64,000 bases of DNA from Dermatemys mawii (taxonomy: Eukaryota > Chordata > Testudines > Dermatemydidae): assembly GCA_007922305.1 (NCBI GenBank), contig ML677341.1, positions 67,040,409-67,104,408 of the forward strand, in the 5' to 3' direction. The position numbers were made by a program, and so were the translations under genes. The first letter of the stretch is position 1, and each line of letters starts with the position of its first letter. The notes under the pieces are model-generated. The model was given only the letters and a program-made list of their open reading frames with translations, did not search any database and had not been told where the DNA came from. This document shows positions 24,701 to 36,700 of this stretch, in pieces.

Positions 24701-27700
24701 AAAAAATAACCCCAACGATACGTACAATATGATGGGGGCTAATTTAGCTACAACTAATCAGGAAAGAGATCTTGGAGTCATCGTGGATAGTTCTCTGAAG
24801 ATGTCCATGCAGTGTGCAGCGGCAGTCAAAAAAGCAGACAGGATGTTAGGAATCATTAAAAAAAGGATAGAGAATAAGACGGAGAATATCTTATTGCCCT
24901 TATACAAATCCATGGTGCGCCCACATCTTGAATACTGTGTACAAATGTGGGCTCCTCATCTCAAAAAGCATATACTGGCATTAGAAAAGGTTCAGAGAAG
25001 GGCAGTTAAAATGATTAGGGGATTGGAACGGGTCCCATATGAGGAGAGATTAAAGAGGCTAGGACTTTTTAGCTTGGAAAAGAGGAGACTAAGGGGGGAT
25101 ATGACAGAGGTATATAAAATTATGAGTGGCGTGGAGAAAGTGAATAAGGAAAAGTTATTTACTTGTTCCCATAATAGAAGAACTAGGAGCCACCCATTGA
25201 AATTAGTGGGCAGCAGGTTTAAAACAAATAAAAGGAAGTTCTTCTTCACACAGCGCACAGTCAACCTGTGGAACTCCTTGCCTGAGGAGGCTATGAAGGC
25301 TAGGACTATAACAGGGTTTAAAAGAGAACTGGATAAATTCCTGGAGGTTAAGTCCATTAATGGCTATTAGCCAGGCTGGGTAAGGAATGGTGTCCCTAGC
25401 CTCTGTTTGTCAGAGGGGGTAATGGATGGCAGGAGAGAGATCACTTGATTTTTACCTGTTAGGTTCACTCATTGCAGGGCACCTGGCATTGGCCACTGTT
25501 GGTAGACAGGATACTGGGCTAGATGGACCTTTGGTCTGACCCAGTACAGCCTTTCTTATGTTCTTATGTTAATACTTAGGATGAACATTAATCAAAATAG
25601 CATTTAACAAGAAATAGTATTTGACCAATTCTCTCTCTGATATTCATGAAACAATGTAAGTTAGGTAGGCAGGTGTGTGTGTGTGTGTGTGTGTATTTAT
25701 TTTCCTAAGAACTGTGCCAGGGAATGATTACTCAGACAGTGATCTGTGGCATGTCCCTCTGCAGCCCATGTCATGGGGGGCTTGCAGAGCAGCCTTTCTG
25801 GAGGAGACAGGACTGGGATGAAAAACTTTTGCCTGATGTCTCCATTGGTGTGTGTGGATTTTCTAGTAAGTGCATGTGCCTTCTGCCCTTGGGGATTTGG
25901 CTGGTGGTTGTTATATCACAATACAAGTCAGGAGCCAAATTTTCAATGACCTTCATTCAGCTTCAAAATTTGGCTGATGGAAGTTTTCAGTAGCCCAAAA
26001 TCTCTGACTTATATACACTGTCATTCCATTAGTGCGAACAAATCAGGAGTTAGGGGGCAGAGAAACTTGAGTTACCCAAAACTGTAGCTGATTTAGGCTT
26101 TTGTGGGAGAGGGAATGGAATATAATTGTAATAGTTAAAAAAGAGTGGCATAAAGAAAGATGTGATTTAAATCCATATCTATGGCGGTAAATCGAGTTGC
26201 ATCATGCACTCTCATTCATGGCTTCGAGCACTATCTTATGTTTTTGCCATAGCACCTCTTACTGCAGCATCAACCTTAATATACAGTATGCTAGCAAGTG
26301 CTCTGAAATATATCTACCTACCTGTTAGGAAGGCAAATACTGCCATGTCCAAAAGGTGTAAAGGTTCCAAGTATAGTCTGATTTGGAGAGTCAGTGAATA
26401 TATTGGTGTACACACCACCACCTGGGAGATCGGAATAGCTTTGGCAGACTGCAGGGTGCCCAGAAGGATAGCTAAAAGTACCGTCAAGGAGTTTTAATTT
26501 TGACTGTTAATGCGAACTCTGGCCTCAGTTGTGATTTGGGTTATATGTCCGGGAGTAAGAGAGGCTAAAAAACCCACCCTCCTTACAGATCTTGGGCTGT
26601 CTGGAAGTGGGGCTGCTTGCCTGTTTATCTCTTCCCTAGTGAGCAGGGAGGGGTGGAGAATGGGTGGAGTCAACTCAGAACATCACTCTGCTGGCTGAGC
26701 CAGCAGGGAGTGGGTGGTAATTTACTGTTGGTAGAGGCCAGTGTTAAACTACTATCTTCCCACGAACAATAAAGAAACAAGGGAGGACTTGTGACTCAGA
26801 GGTGTGTTTCTGAGGCAAAATGCCTTCTGGGGCTTCTGCGGGGACAAGGTGGGTTTGCACTGCCTGTTAGCTGTACCTAAAATCACAATCTAGCCCCCAA
26901 AGTATAACTGGAAAAACTCTCTCTCTTCATGTTAATAAGATTACATTTTAATGAATTCCATTATATCTCCTGGAGGATTAATTTAACGAGCAATTCAATT
27001 CACTACTACTATTCATATGGTTTATTGACTCAAATCACCACACAGGAGACCTGGAGTGGGAAGCAATAGTACGCCTTGTATACATGGAAAGCAGCCCCTC
27101 AGAAAGGATGTTCTCCATGTCTCTGAGTTGGTGGTGGAAAAGAGTTCTATTGCTCACAGCACACCTCTGACCAATTAGAAAAGCAGGCAGCTTTAAAAAT
27201 GTTGACATGGGCAATGGCAGCCCAGAATGATGGAGAGGGAAAAAGCCTTTGCTATTTAATTTCCTTTCATTTGTTAATGAACATAGGAAAGCATGTGAAG
27301 ACAGGGCTACTGATCTCCTGCCCTGTGATAATCTAAAACCAACCAACCTCCGCAGTAGTCAGAAAAAGCAGACAAAGAGTCCCAACTACAATAAAAACCT
27401 GATTATCTGAGCCTCTTTCCTCCAAAATTCTCATCCCAGTCTTGGTTATATAGCCTTTTTTTTACTCATACTTTATATACCTTTTCCCCCTTATCTGCTT
27501 ACAGGGTATAACTGACTTACATCCACCCATTTCTTTGAGTTGTAGTTTTACCTATGCCCATGCACACAGTACAGAGCAAGGGGCAAGATTTTAAAACATT
27601 TCATAGAATCATAGAATATCAGGGTTGGAAGGGACCTCAGGAGGTGATCTAGTCCAACCCCCTGCTCGAAGCAGGACCAGTCCCCAACTAAATCATCCCA

Positions 27701-30700
27701 CCCACGGCTTTGTCAAGCCTGACCTTAAAAATCTCTAATGAAGGAGACTCCACCACCTTTCTAGGTAACCCATTCTAATGCTTCACCGCCCTCCTAGTGA
27801 AAAAGTTTTTCCTAATATCCAATCTAAACCTCCCCCACTGCAACTTGAGACCATGACTCCTTGTTCTGTCATCTGGTACCAATGAGAACAGTATAGATCC
27901 ATCCTCTTTGGAACTGCCTTTCAGGTAGGTGAAGGTTGCTATCAAATCCCCCCTCAGTCTTCTCTTCTGCAGACTAAACAATCCCAGTTCTCTCAGCCTC
28001 TCCTCATAAATCATGTACTCCAGCCTTCTAATCATTTTTGTTGCCCTCCACTGGACTCTTTCCAATTTTTCCACATCCTACTTGTAGTGTGGGGCCCAAA
28101 ACTGGACACAGCACTCCAGATGAGGCCTCACCAATGTCGAACAGAGGGGAATGATCACGTCCCTCAATCTGTTGGCAATGCCCCTAACTATACAACCCAA
28201 AATGTCGTTAGCCTTCTTGGCAACAAGGGCACACTGTTGACTCATATCCAGCTTCTCATCCACTGTAATCCCTAAATACTTTTCTGCAGAACTGCTGCCT
28301 AGCCATTTGGTCCCTAGTCTGTAGCAGTGCATGGGATTCTTCCGTCCTAAGTGCAGGACTCTGCACTTGTCCTTGTTGAACCTCATCACATTTCTTTTGG
28401 CCCAATCCTCTAACTTGTCTAGGTCCCTCTGAATCCTATCCCTACCCTCCAGCGTATCTACCTCTCCTCCCAGTTTAGTGTCATCTGCAAACTTGCTGAG
28501 GGTGCAGTCCACGCCATCCTCCAGATCATTGATGAAGATACTGAACAAAACCGATCCCAGGACTGACCCTTGGGGCACTCCTCTTGATACTGGCTGCCAA
28601 CTAGACATGGAGCCATTGATCACTACCCGTTGAGCCCGATGATCTAGCCAGCTTTCTATCCACCTTATAGTCCATTCATCCAGCCCATACTTCTTTAACT
28701 TGTCAGCAAGAATACCGTGGGAGACCATATCAAAAGCTTTGCTAAAGTCAAGGAATAACAGGTCCACTGCTTTCCCCCTCATCCACATAGCCAGTTATCT
28801 CATCATAGAAGGCAATTAGGTTAGTCAGACATGACTTGCCCTTGATGAATCCATGCTGACTGTTCCTGATCACTTTTCTCTCCTTTAAATGCTTCAGAAT
28901 TGATTCCTTGAGGATCTGCTCCATAATTTTTCCAGGGACTGAGATTGAGGCTGACTGGTCTGTAGTTCCCCGGATCCTCCTCCTTCCCTTTTTAAAAGAT
29001 GGGCACTACATTAGCTTTTTTCCAGTTATCTGGAATCTTCCCCTGATCGCCATGAGTTTTCAAAGACAATGGCCAATGGCTCTGCAATCACATCCACCCA
29101 CTCCTTTAGTACCCTCAGATACCCTGATAGTTTAGGTGGATGGGCTGGTAACTGTGATCTCCTCAGTACAGAGCAACAGAAAAGGTTAAGGCCATTAGGC
29201 TCTGCACTCAGAAACTTTCCTTCCCCCTTTTTTGGCTTCTCAAAATTTGGAGCACTATCCATTGATTAGAATCCCTGGGTCCATTCACACATCTGCTTCC
29301 TCCCTGCTCCTGTGCCCCACAGCCTGGATCCACTGACTATCCTGCTCTCATCCTTGTTATTGATTACCAGCTCAAATAGCATTCAGTCAGTCAGGTTCAA
29401 AACTTACTGGCATTTGTCCAACACTCAGCCGCCCCCCTCAGCAGCACTAGCAAGACATGGAACCCCCTGGCTAAAAAGGGACCTTTCCTAGACTAGTCAC
29501 CATGCAAGCCCTCATGTGTGCAGTAGCCTTAAGGCCTCTCCTTCACCCACATCAAGAGGTGGGAGGGATGGCCAAGAAAAGATCCACTTTGGAGCTTCAA
29601 CCTATGTCTCCTCCCTCATCTTATCCCCCCATGGACCAGAGAGTTGAATATCAGCAGCTGTGAGTGAAAAGGATTCCCCCAGCCCTTCCAACTCTGAGCT
29701 AGGAACAGGAGGTAGGCTCTGTGTTCCTCCATCTCTCTCACCATTCCAGAGGCTTATGGCTGGCTGGTGAACGTCCAGGTCTCATGGCCTGGGGAAATGG
29801 GAAGGGAAGTCTCTGAGTTTTGATCTCATGCTACACAGCACCAGGCACGCTGCGTTCTAATCATTAATAAGTGAATCTTCCCTCCCTGTCATCATGACAT
29901 CAATGTAACCAGAGATCAGGACCTTCCTCTCACTCCTCCCCAGTGATAGCTCAGGCAGTAGAATCCATGTTCTCAGGGGAGGAGTGAGTGAGGTGTTAGG
30001 AGAAAGAGCCCAGAGTCCAGAAGCAGCTCATTACATTGGTAATTGTGCTCATGTTTTTGATGGGCAGGAGGAAATGGGAGGACCCAGGACCAGTCCACCA
30101 GGCAGATGTCCACTTGCTCCACCCAGGTGTGACTCTGTTATTGTACACATCATTATTACCATTTCAGTGCAGGACAAGAAGCAGATAAGCTAAATGATGA
30201 TGTCTTGCTCTTTTAAATTTACCTATGATTTAACACTTCAACTAAACAACTTCTAAATCCTTGCTTTTTGTCTTTTGAAACCCTTCCCCACCCCTCTGAC
30301 CATTGCTATAACTCACTTGTACAGTATGAACTTAAAGGATATTAAATCAAAGATGAGCCATCAATCAGCCCATAATGCAGTTTTCGTAATGATGGGTCTG
30401 CCTGCTTGATTGCTGGTATTTGGGGGTTTTCATTCAGCAGCTCAAGTAAGGTCTTGCAGGTCTGCTCCTTAAATTTCTTGGGACTCTTTTCTCTCACAGT
30501 ATCACCATAATGCCGGAGAATGACTGGTCGGTCAAATCCTGCTTCTTTCAGCTTAGATATCTGATCATTTCTGTTTAGACAGGGAAGAAAAAAAAATGAG
30601 ACCTGTAATAATGACAATTTCTCCATGGGCTAAATCCCACCAGCCTTACCCAGGCAAAACTTCTACTAATTTAAAAATGTTTATCCAGAGTAACAGCTAT

Positions 30701-33700
30701 AGGATTTGCTTCATTATTTTCCCAAAACTAACTTAATTGGACATCCAAATCGCTTAGTCAGCACTGACAATTTCAGCCAGATACTCCGTCATCAACTGCT
30801 GCCATTGCTAAGGGACTGTCAGTATCTCCCCATTGTGTCTTGGTAATACCAACATCTCAATGATGTGTTTGTACTATAAATAGTGGTAGCTACAGTGTAC
30901 TACTGAGCATGACACAGTATGAATAGTTTCCAGAAGGAAGAGTTTCTGATTTAAAAGACTTGGCTATTGTGTCCTTCCAAAGACAATGGCAAAGTTGCCA
31001 AGCTTGTTTTCACCTACAGAATCAGAAAAATGTGCCCTATTTTTAACTTCTTCCCTCGTACGTCCTCCTTCTGATGCAGAAGAATTTGTCAACCCTGCCA
31101 GTTGTAGGCAGAGCCAAAAGAAAATGCCAGATTCCCAGCTCCCCCTTCAACCCAGGGTGCTAGATTTCTTTACAGTTAATAGAGGTAATACTTCGCATTT
31201 CTAAGTAGTCTAGCATCTGAGGAGCTCAAGGAGCTTCCCAACTTGAATAAATTAAGCCTCACAAGCTAATTATTCAACTCATTTCACATAGGGGAAAGAC
31301 AGAGAGAGCTCAGATTACTTACACAAGATCACATACAGGCCTGTTGCAGAGCGAGAACTAGAAAGAAGCCAGGGAGCAGATCCTTGGCAGGGATAAATTG
31401 TCATAGATCCATTGACCTCAAGGGAACAATGACAATTTACCCCTGCTGAGGATATGCTTCCAGAGTGCCTGACCCTCATTCTTGCCTGTTAGCCACTAAG
31501 CCAGTGTTGAGTTTCCATGTACCTCTCATTCTAGCGTTCACTTTTGTACTTGCGTACTTTAATCTTGTGCCCAAGAACAATAAAAAATGATACTCTTTGT
31601 TTTTGACAAGATTTTTGTATATTTCAATATTCTAACTGATCACAAGAGCAGAGCAGATAATTACAGCCTGGGAGGAGGGTTAAACGAAAATGAGTAGATA
31701 TAAATTTTAGTTCTACCAGCCCTCGGCCAGACTTTTGACATTATTAAAATAATTTTTGTGTTTTTATATATTACACTTTGAGAAGATCTTTAAAAGAGCA
31801 TGTTATCTCAAGCTTTACACAAATAAAATCATTAGGAAGGAAAGGCACTACAAAAGATGTCCAGAAACATTAGTTAGTAGACATGTAAGGAGTATTCTTG
31901 TCTCCAAGCCAAGTTTTTACATTTTAAGTTATGTAACAAAACAGGACTCAGTATTACTTTTTGCTGACCAGGCTAAGCATAAACAACCAATAACATTACA
32001 TGAAGTGCTATAGCACTCAGCCCAGAAATCTGGTGAGAGCACAGTGTATTGCAACATGGGGCTCAGGATTTCAGTTCCAAGTTTATGGGCCAGCAGGGTC
32101 TGCAAACATTCAGCTCCTATGGAAAGGAATGCTTTGCCCTGCTCTTGGGGGAGACCTTCCTGTTTGATGAAGCAGCATACATAGTTTCTCTTCGCAGACA
32201 GATGGACAGGTCAACTGTCCCCACTTTGCATAGACCCTCCATCAGGGGGTGGGGGGAAGGGAGGGAGTACCATAAACACATATAGCTCTACACATTGCTT
32301 AGATTATCAATATATAGGAGACCTATAAGATAAACATTAAATATGAAAACCCATTTTTTGAATTTTTGCAAACGTAAAATAAAGTTATTGGAGACTGGTC
32401 TACAGCTAGTAGCCAATGGTATGCAGCACTAGAAGCAAATTCTAATCTTTGCTTTTATACCAACTTGCTAAGGAGCCTTGGGTTAGTCAGTTGAATTTTG
32501 CCTCAGTTTCCCCATCCATAAAACAATGACAGTGAACCTTTTAATGACATGAGGATTACTTAGTGTTTGTAAAATACTTACATTTAAAATCCCTAGCATT
32601 TATTATGATTATTACATATATTAGTTACTAAAACCACACACACTGTCTTAATAATCATTTTATCTAAGCTATATCAGCCTTATTACATCTAAAGACATAT
32701 ATGACAATAGTCTATACTGAATTGTCATCAGAATATTAAAATATATAATAGATTTAGAAACTGTGCTGTAGTTATAGATTTATACATACAAACCTTAATT
32801 AACTGTTTTTATAAATAGTTAGTATTTATATTAGTAATTATCTTAACTCTTCATTAAATCTGGACTGGCTTATAAAAATAGTACCTAGTACATTTAAAAC
32901 ACTTAAACCTCAGTTCTCCACTGTTCATATGTGGCAACTGCAGAGAGCTAGTTGCAGCTCCCTGACTCAGGGCCACCCAGTCGTGGTGTAAATTGGAGCA
33001 GGAGGGTATAGATACCCTCCTGATAGGAGAGCTCAGATATCGCCTGTCCCCAGGCCACCCTGAAACCTCCCAGCTTCCATTTTATGCTGGCCATCGGGAG
33101 GTGGCTGATATAGGAGAAAGCTACAAGTTCTATGCCAGCAAAGATTCCCCTAGCACAGTGAAAACCCTCTGCTAGAATCTCCAGGGGTTTAAGGATACTT
33201 TGTGCTGTGTAAAACACAGAAGTGTCAAGTGTAAGCAAAACAAAGATGCCTATGTGAACCAGGGAATTCAGTCCTTTGGGTCTGATCCTGCAGTCCTCCT
33301 GAGGCCCTAAGTAAGGATAACAAGCTTAACCTATAAATACCTGGAGTGGTAATTATAGGTCAAGATTGTAAAATGTATCTAAACAAGCTGTCAAGACTGC
33401 TTCTGGAGATTAGTGATAACCTGAAAAGATGAATCCTGACCTGTCATTAATCCCCAAGAAATGCTTCTGCTGAGGTAGTTATTCTTATTAGAAGACGAAA
33501 ATTAAAACAAAAGTGGATTGCTCCTTTATAGGAATAGTGAAGTTTCAATTGATTTCTCAGAATTTTCAGAGAAATAATGCTCTCAGTTCAGATTGTTTGA
33601 AACATCTCCCATCATTTCAATTTCTAATACCAGTGCTATAGATATTAACCCCCAATAGGAATAAAGAGACATAGAAACCCCTCCTTGCTACATTTGTATC

Positions 33701-36700
33701 TGAGCTTGTCGTAGTCTCTCCACTGCCCAGGCAAAAGGCACTTTCTTTTCAAGACCTTCAGACTTGGAGTCAGAATACAGGAAACTCCAACCTTAAGAAA
33801 CACAAGAGCTCAGAATTAGATATAGCAAAGGACAGAGTGGCATTTAAATGTCAGACCTGTTCCAAGGCATTCAGCAGTAACAATGTAAGGCTCACTGACA
33901 TGATTTTAAAAAAGTCTCTGGAGCTGTTTATGTTCTTAACCAGCATATTTACTTTGCAGAATACAATGTTAGTAGGCAGGAAAGTGCCTTCCAAACTCCT
34001 TTAGCTGGAAAAACAAAGATATCTATGGAGACAGAGGGCTTCCAAGGACTGGTAAGTCAGATAAACTTCAGTTCAGCAGTTTATCTGAACTCCAAACCCT
34101 CTGAAGTTTATCAGTCACTTTTCATTCTCCCCACAGCCTGAGCATCCTGGAATTGCTGCTCAGAGGGGCTGGATATAGCACCCAGTTGAGTCTTTAAACA
34201 ATATCCCAAGCTTTAGTTAGAAGTCATTGAAGATTTAAGCCACATCTACACCACTGAGTTAATAGGGTGCAGTGGTCTGAACAGCAATGAGGCAGTCTCT
34301 ATACTCTGTGGTGGTGCAACCCCTGCTGAATCATCATGATGGCTCCTTTAGGTTCACGATGCTTGATGCCAGAATATTTAGTGACTCTGGGGTTTTCAGA
34401 AAAGGATAGTGGGGCCCATTCGTCCCACCCCACAACATGGGTATTCATGGATCCTCCCTCCTCTAGAGGTTCAGCATGCTGCCTCAGCAGCCCGTTTGTT
34501 CAGCCTCATCCAGTTCAGAATGTAAGAATCACATGCAGAGAGTCACAGTGGAGGCCAGCAGATGAACTCCATGGGAGGTGAGGGGAAGGAAGGGGGTAGA
34601 ATGAGACTTTTTAACAGAACAACATTTTTAAAGAAGACTAATGAGTAATACAAAGTAAAACCGGCCTTCACTTCAGTTTATAAGTTTAAGAATAGCAGCC
34701 GTGTTACTCTGTATCTGTAAAGAAAGCGAGGAATACTTGTAAGCACCTTAGAGACTAACCAGTTTATTTCAGCATAAGCTTTCGTGGGCTATAGCCCACT
34801 TCCTCGGATGCATAGAATGGAACAAACAGAAGATGCATTTATATACACAGAAAGCAAAAAACAAAAGTTGTAAATTACCATATCAATTCTAGGTGGCTGT
34901 AGCCCACGAAAGCTTATGCTGAAATAAACTGGTTAGTCTCTAAGGTGCTACAAGTATTCCTCATTTTCTTTACTTCAGTTTAAGTTACTGGATCATACAA
35001 TACATAGTGATTTACATTAAACTCAGTGCATCACAGATCCCCTTCAGTGCAAAAATTATGGAGTGGGTAAAGGACCAGGCAGGTTTTAGCAGAAATGGGG
35101 TCAAAAACCCACTCCCCAAAACAGTGAACTGTCCTGCTTTCTGCCAACAGAGATAAGTGGATCTGCAAGTGCTTCTCAAAAGGAAGGCTGATGAGCCTCA
35201 TTGACAGTGGGCAACTTCTTGTGAATGGGCTGGGTATCTAAATCTGCAGGTATGGAGCTAGGGAAGAGTGTGATCTAGGTGGCTTTTGGCTCTCGATTTG
35301 CATAACAGTGGAAGTGAGGCTCTGATCTGAGGCAGTGCCAATGGCTGTGCCAAGCCTCCTGTTTAATGTTTTGTAGGAGAGCAGAAATTTTCTATTCTTC
35401 TGCAATAAACCTAACCCACACTGATGCTTTAACTCAACTCTAGCATGCAGAATCCCTTGCCTGTTTTACTGCTGTTCTGACCAGCTTGTCACAAACATTT
35501 AATACCAAAGATATAGAAGGTCTACAGTTCCCTCTAAAAATATCTACTGACTTTGGGATTTTAGCCTTCTGTATGCAGAGCACCTTACCTCTTTCCTCAG
35601 ATAGTTTAGACGACAGTGAGAAACTGATTGTGACAGGTAAGTGGGTATCATGTTGAGTAAAAGGAGCTAAACGAGAGGAAAAAGGAAACAGAGTGCTTGT
35701 AAATATCCTCTGTAAACACACCTGGGTCAAGCCAATTTCTTAAAAAAGATTTTCTCTTTTAAGCAGAAAGACTGCAATTCCATACAAAAAGTTGAACAAG
35801 ACTTGTCTAAGACCAATGACTTGGCACTAACTATTGTGATATTAATGAACTTTTTTGGCCCCGTATTTCATTGCTGTTTCTCTCACTTTGAAATGGGAAA
35901 CAGTAAGTGCTTTGATAAATGGTTTGAAACATTGCCTAGTTTTGCTGTAATTGCTACACTAAGTGTTTGTACCTCTCTAACTTTAGCTGCAAGGCTATTT
36001 CACAATGTTCTAAAGCAATACCTCTCAGTGAGTCAGCACACATCCCTGCACAGTCCAACAGCCACTCCAGCCTACCAGGAAGAACTTCTCTTTTTCTAGC
36101 TGCGCCAGTGTGGCCACCTGCTCTAACCGAAATATCAGAGTGAAAAACAGTTGCACATTCTACTTGCCTTTGTTTCCTAGAGGCTTATTTGGTGCCATTT
36201 CAGGATTTCTTTTTTCCTTCACACAATCTGCCGGTAAAACACTTTTCTTGCGCCAACCTTTTGCACATTGAATTATTTCATGATCCATATATTCAGATTC
36301 CGGTGCCATCTTGTCACACTCTTCTGATGCTTGGCCTTTCCCTGATCTCACGGTTTTGTACCTTAGGGACTGCTGGTGCCTTTTACTGTAATCAGCACCT
36401 TCAATGAGCTCCTTCCAGCTGTAGTTCAGGAGATTTACAATTCCCTGAGGGAAAATAATGTCATAGCTAGCAAAGAGCTGCAATATTTCTCCAAGTTCAT
36501 GTAAGATGGTGGGAGCCATGTATTTATATTCATCCAACAGGCTCGGTTGTTTTTCTTCATCTGCTGGAAGGACTGAAGGCATTTGAGAGACCTTTGTGCT
36601 GGAAACTTCACTGCTAGTTTTGAATAGAGAAGAGCCAGATATCTGAGGCAGAAATGGATATTTCTCTCTTCTTGCTGTATCATTTTTTAAGAAACTGTCT

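Larger units (their letters stand above)
30571..36163 (-). other. Intron 3 of the C3orf20-like gene
   Basis: 5.6 kb. It holds MIR relics (31190-31370, 32450-32600), a nested hairpin (34058-34112) and a palindromic element (34689-34975). Other stretches are AT-rich without recognised content. Confidence 0.55.

Noticed and set aside
27035..27346. 103-codon minus-strand frame suspected to be transposase
   Set aside because: No hATC or other motif holds up on reading; left unassigned.
29946..30000. tRNA-like A box (TAGCTCAGGCAGTAGA)
   Set aside because: No B box or acceptor stem at the proper distance; not a tRNA gene.
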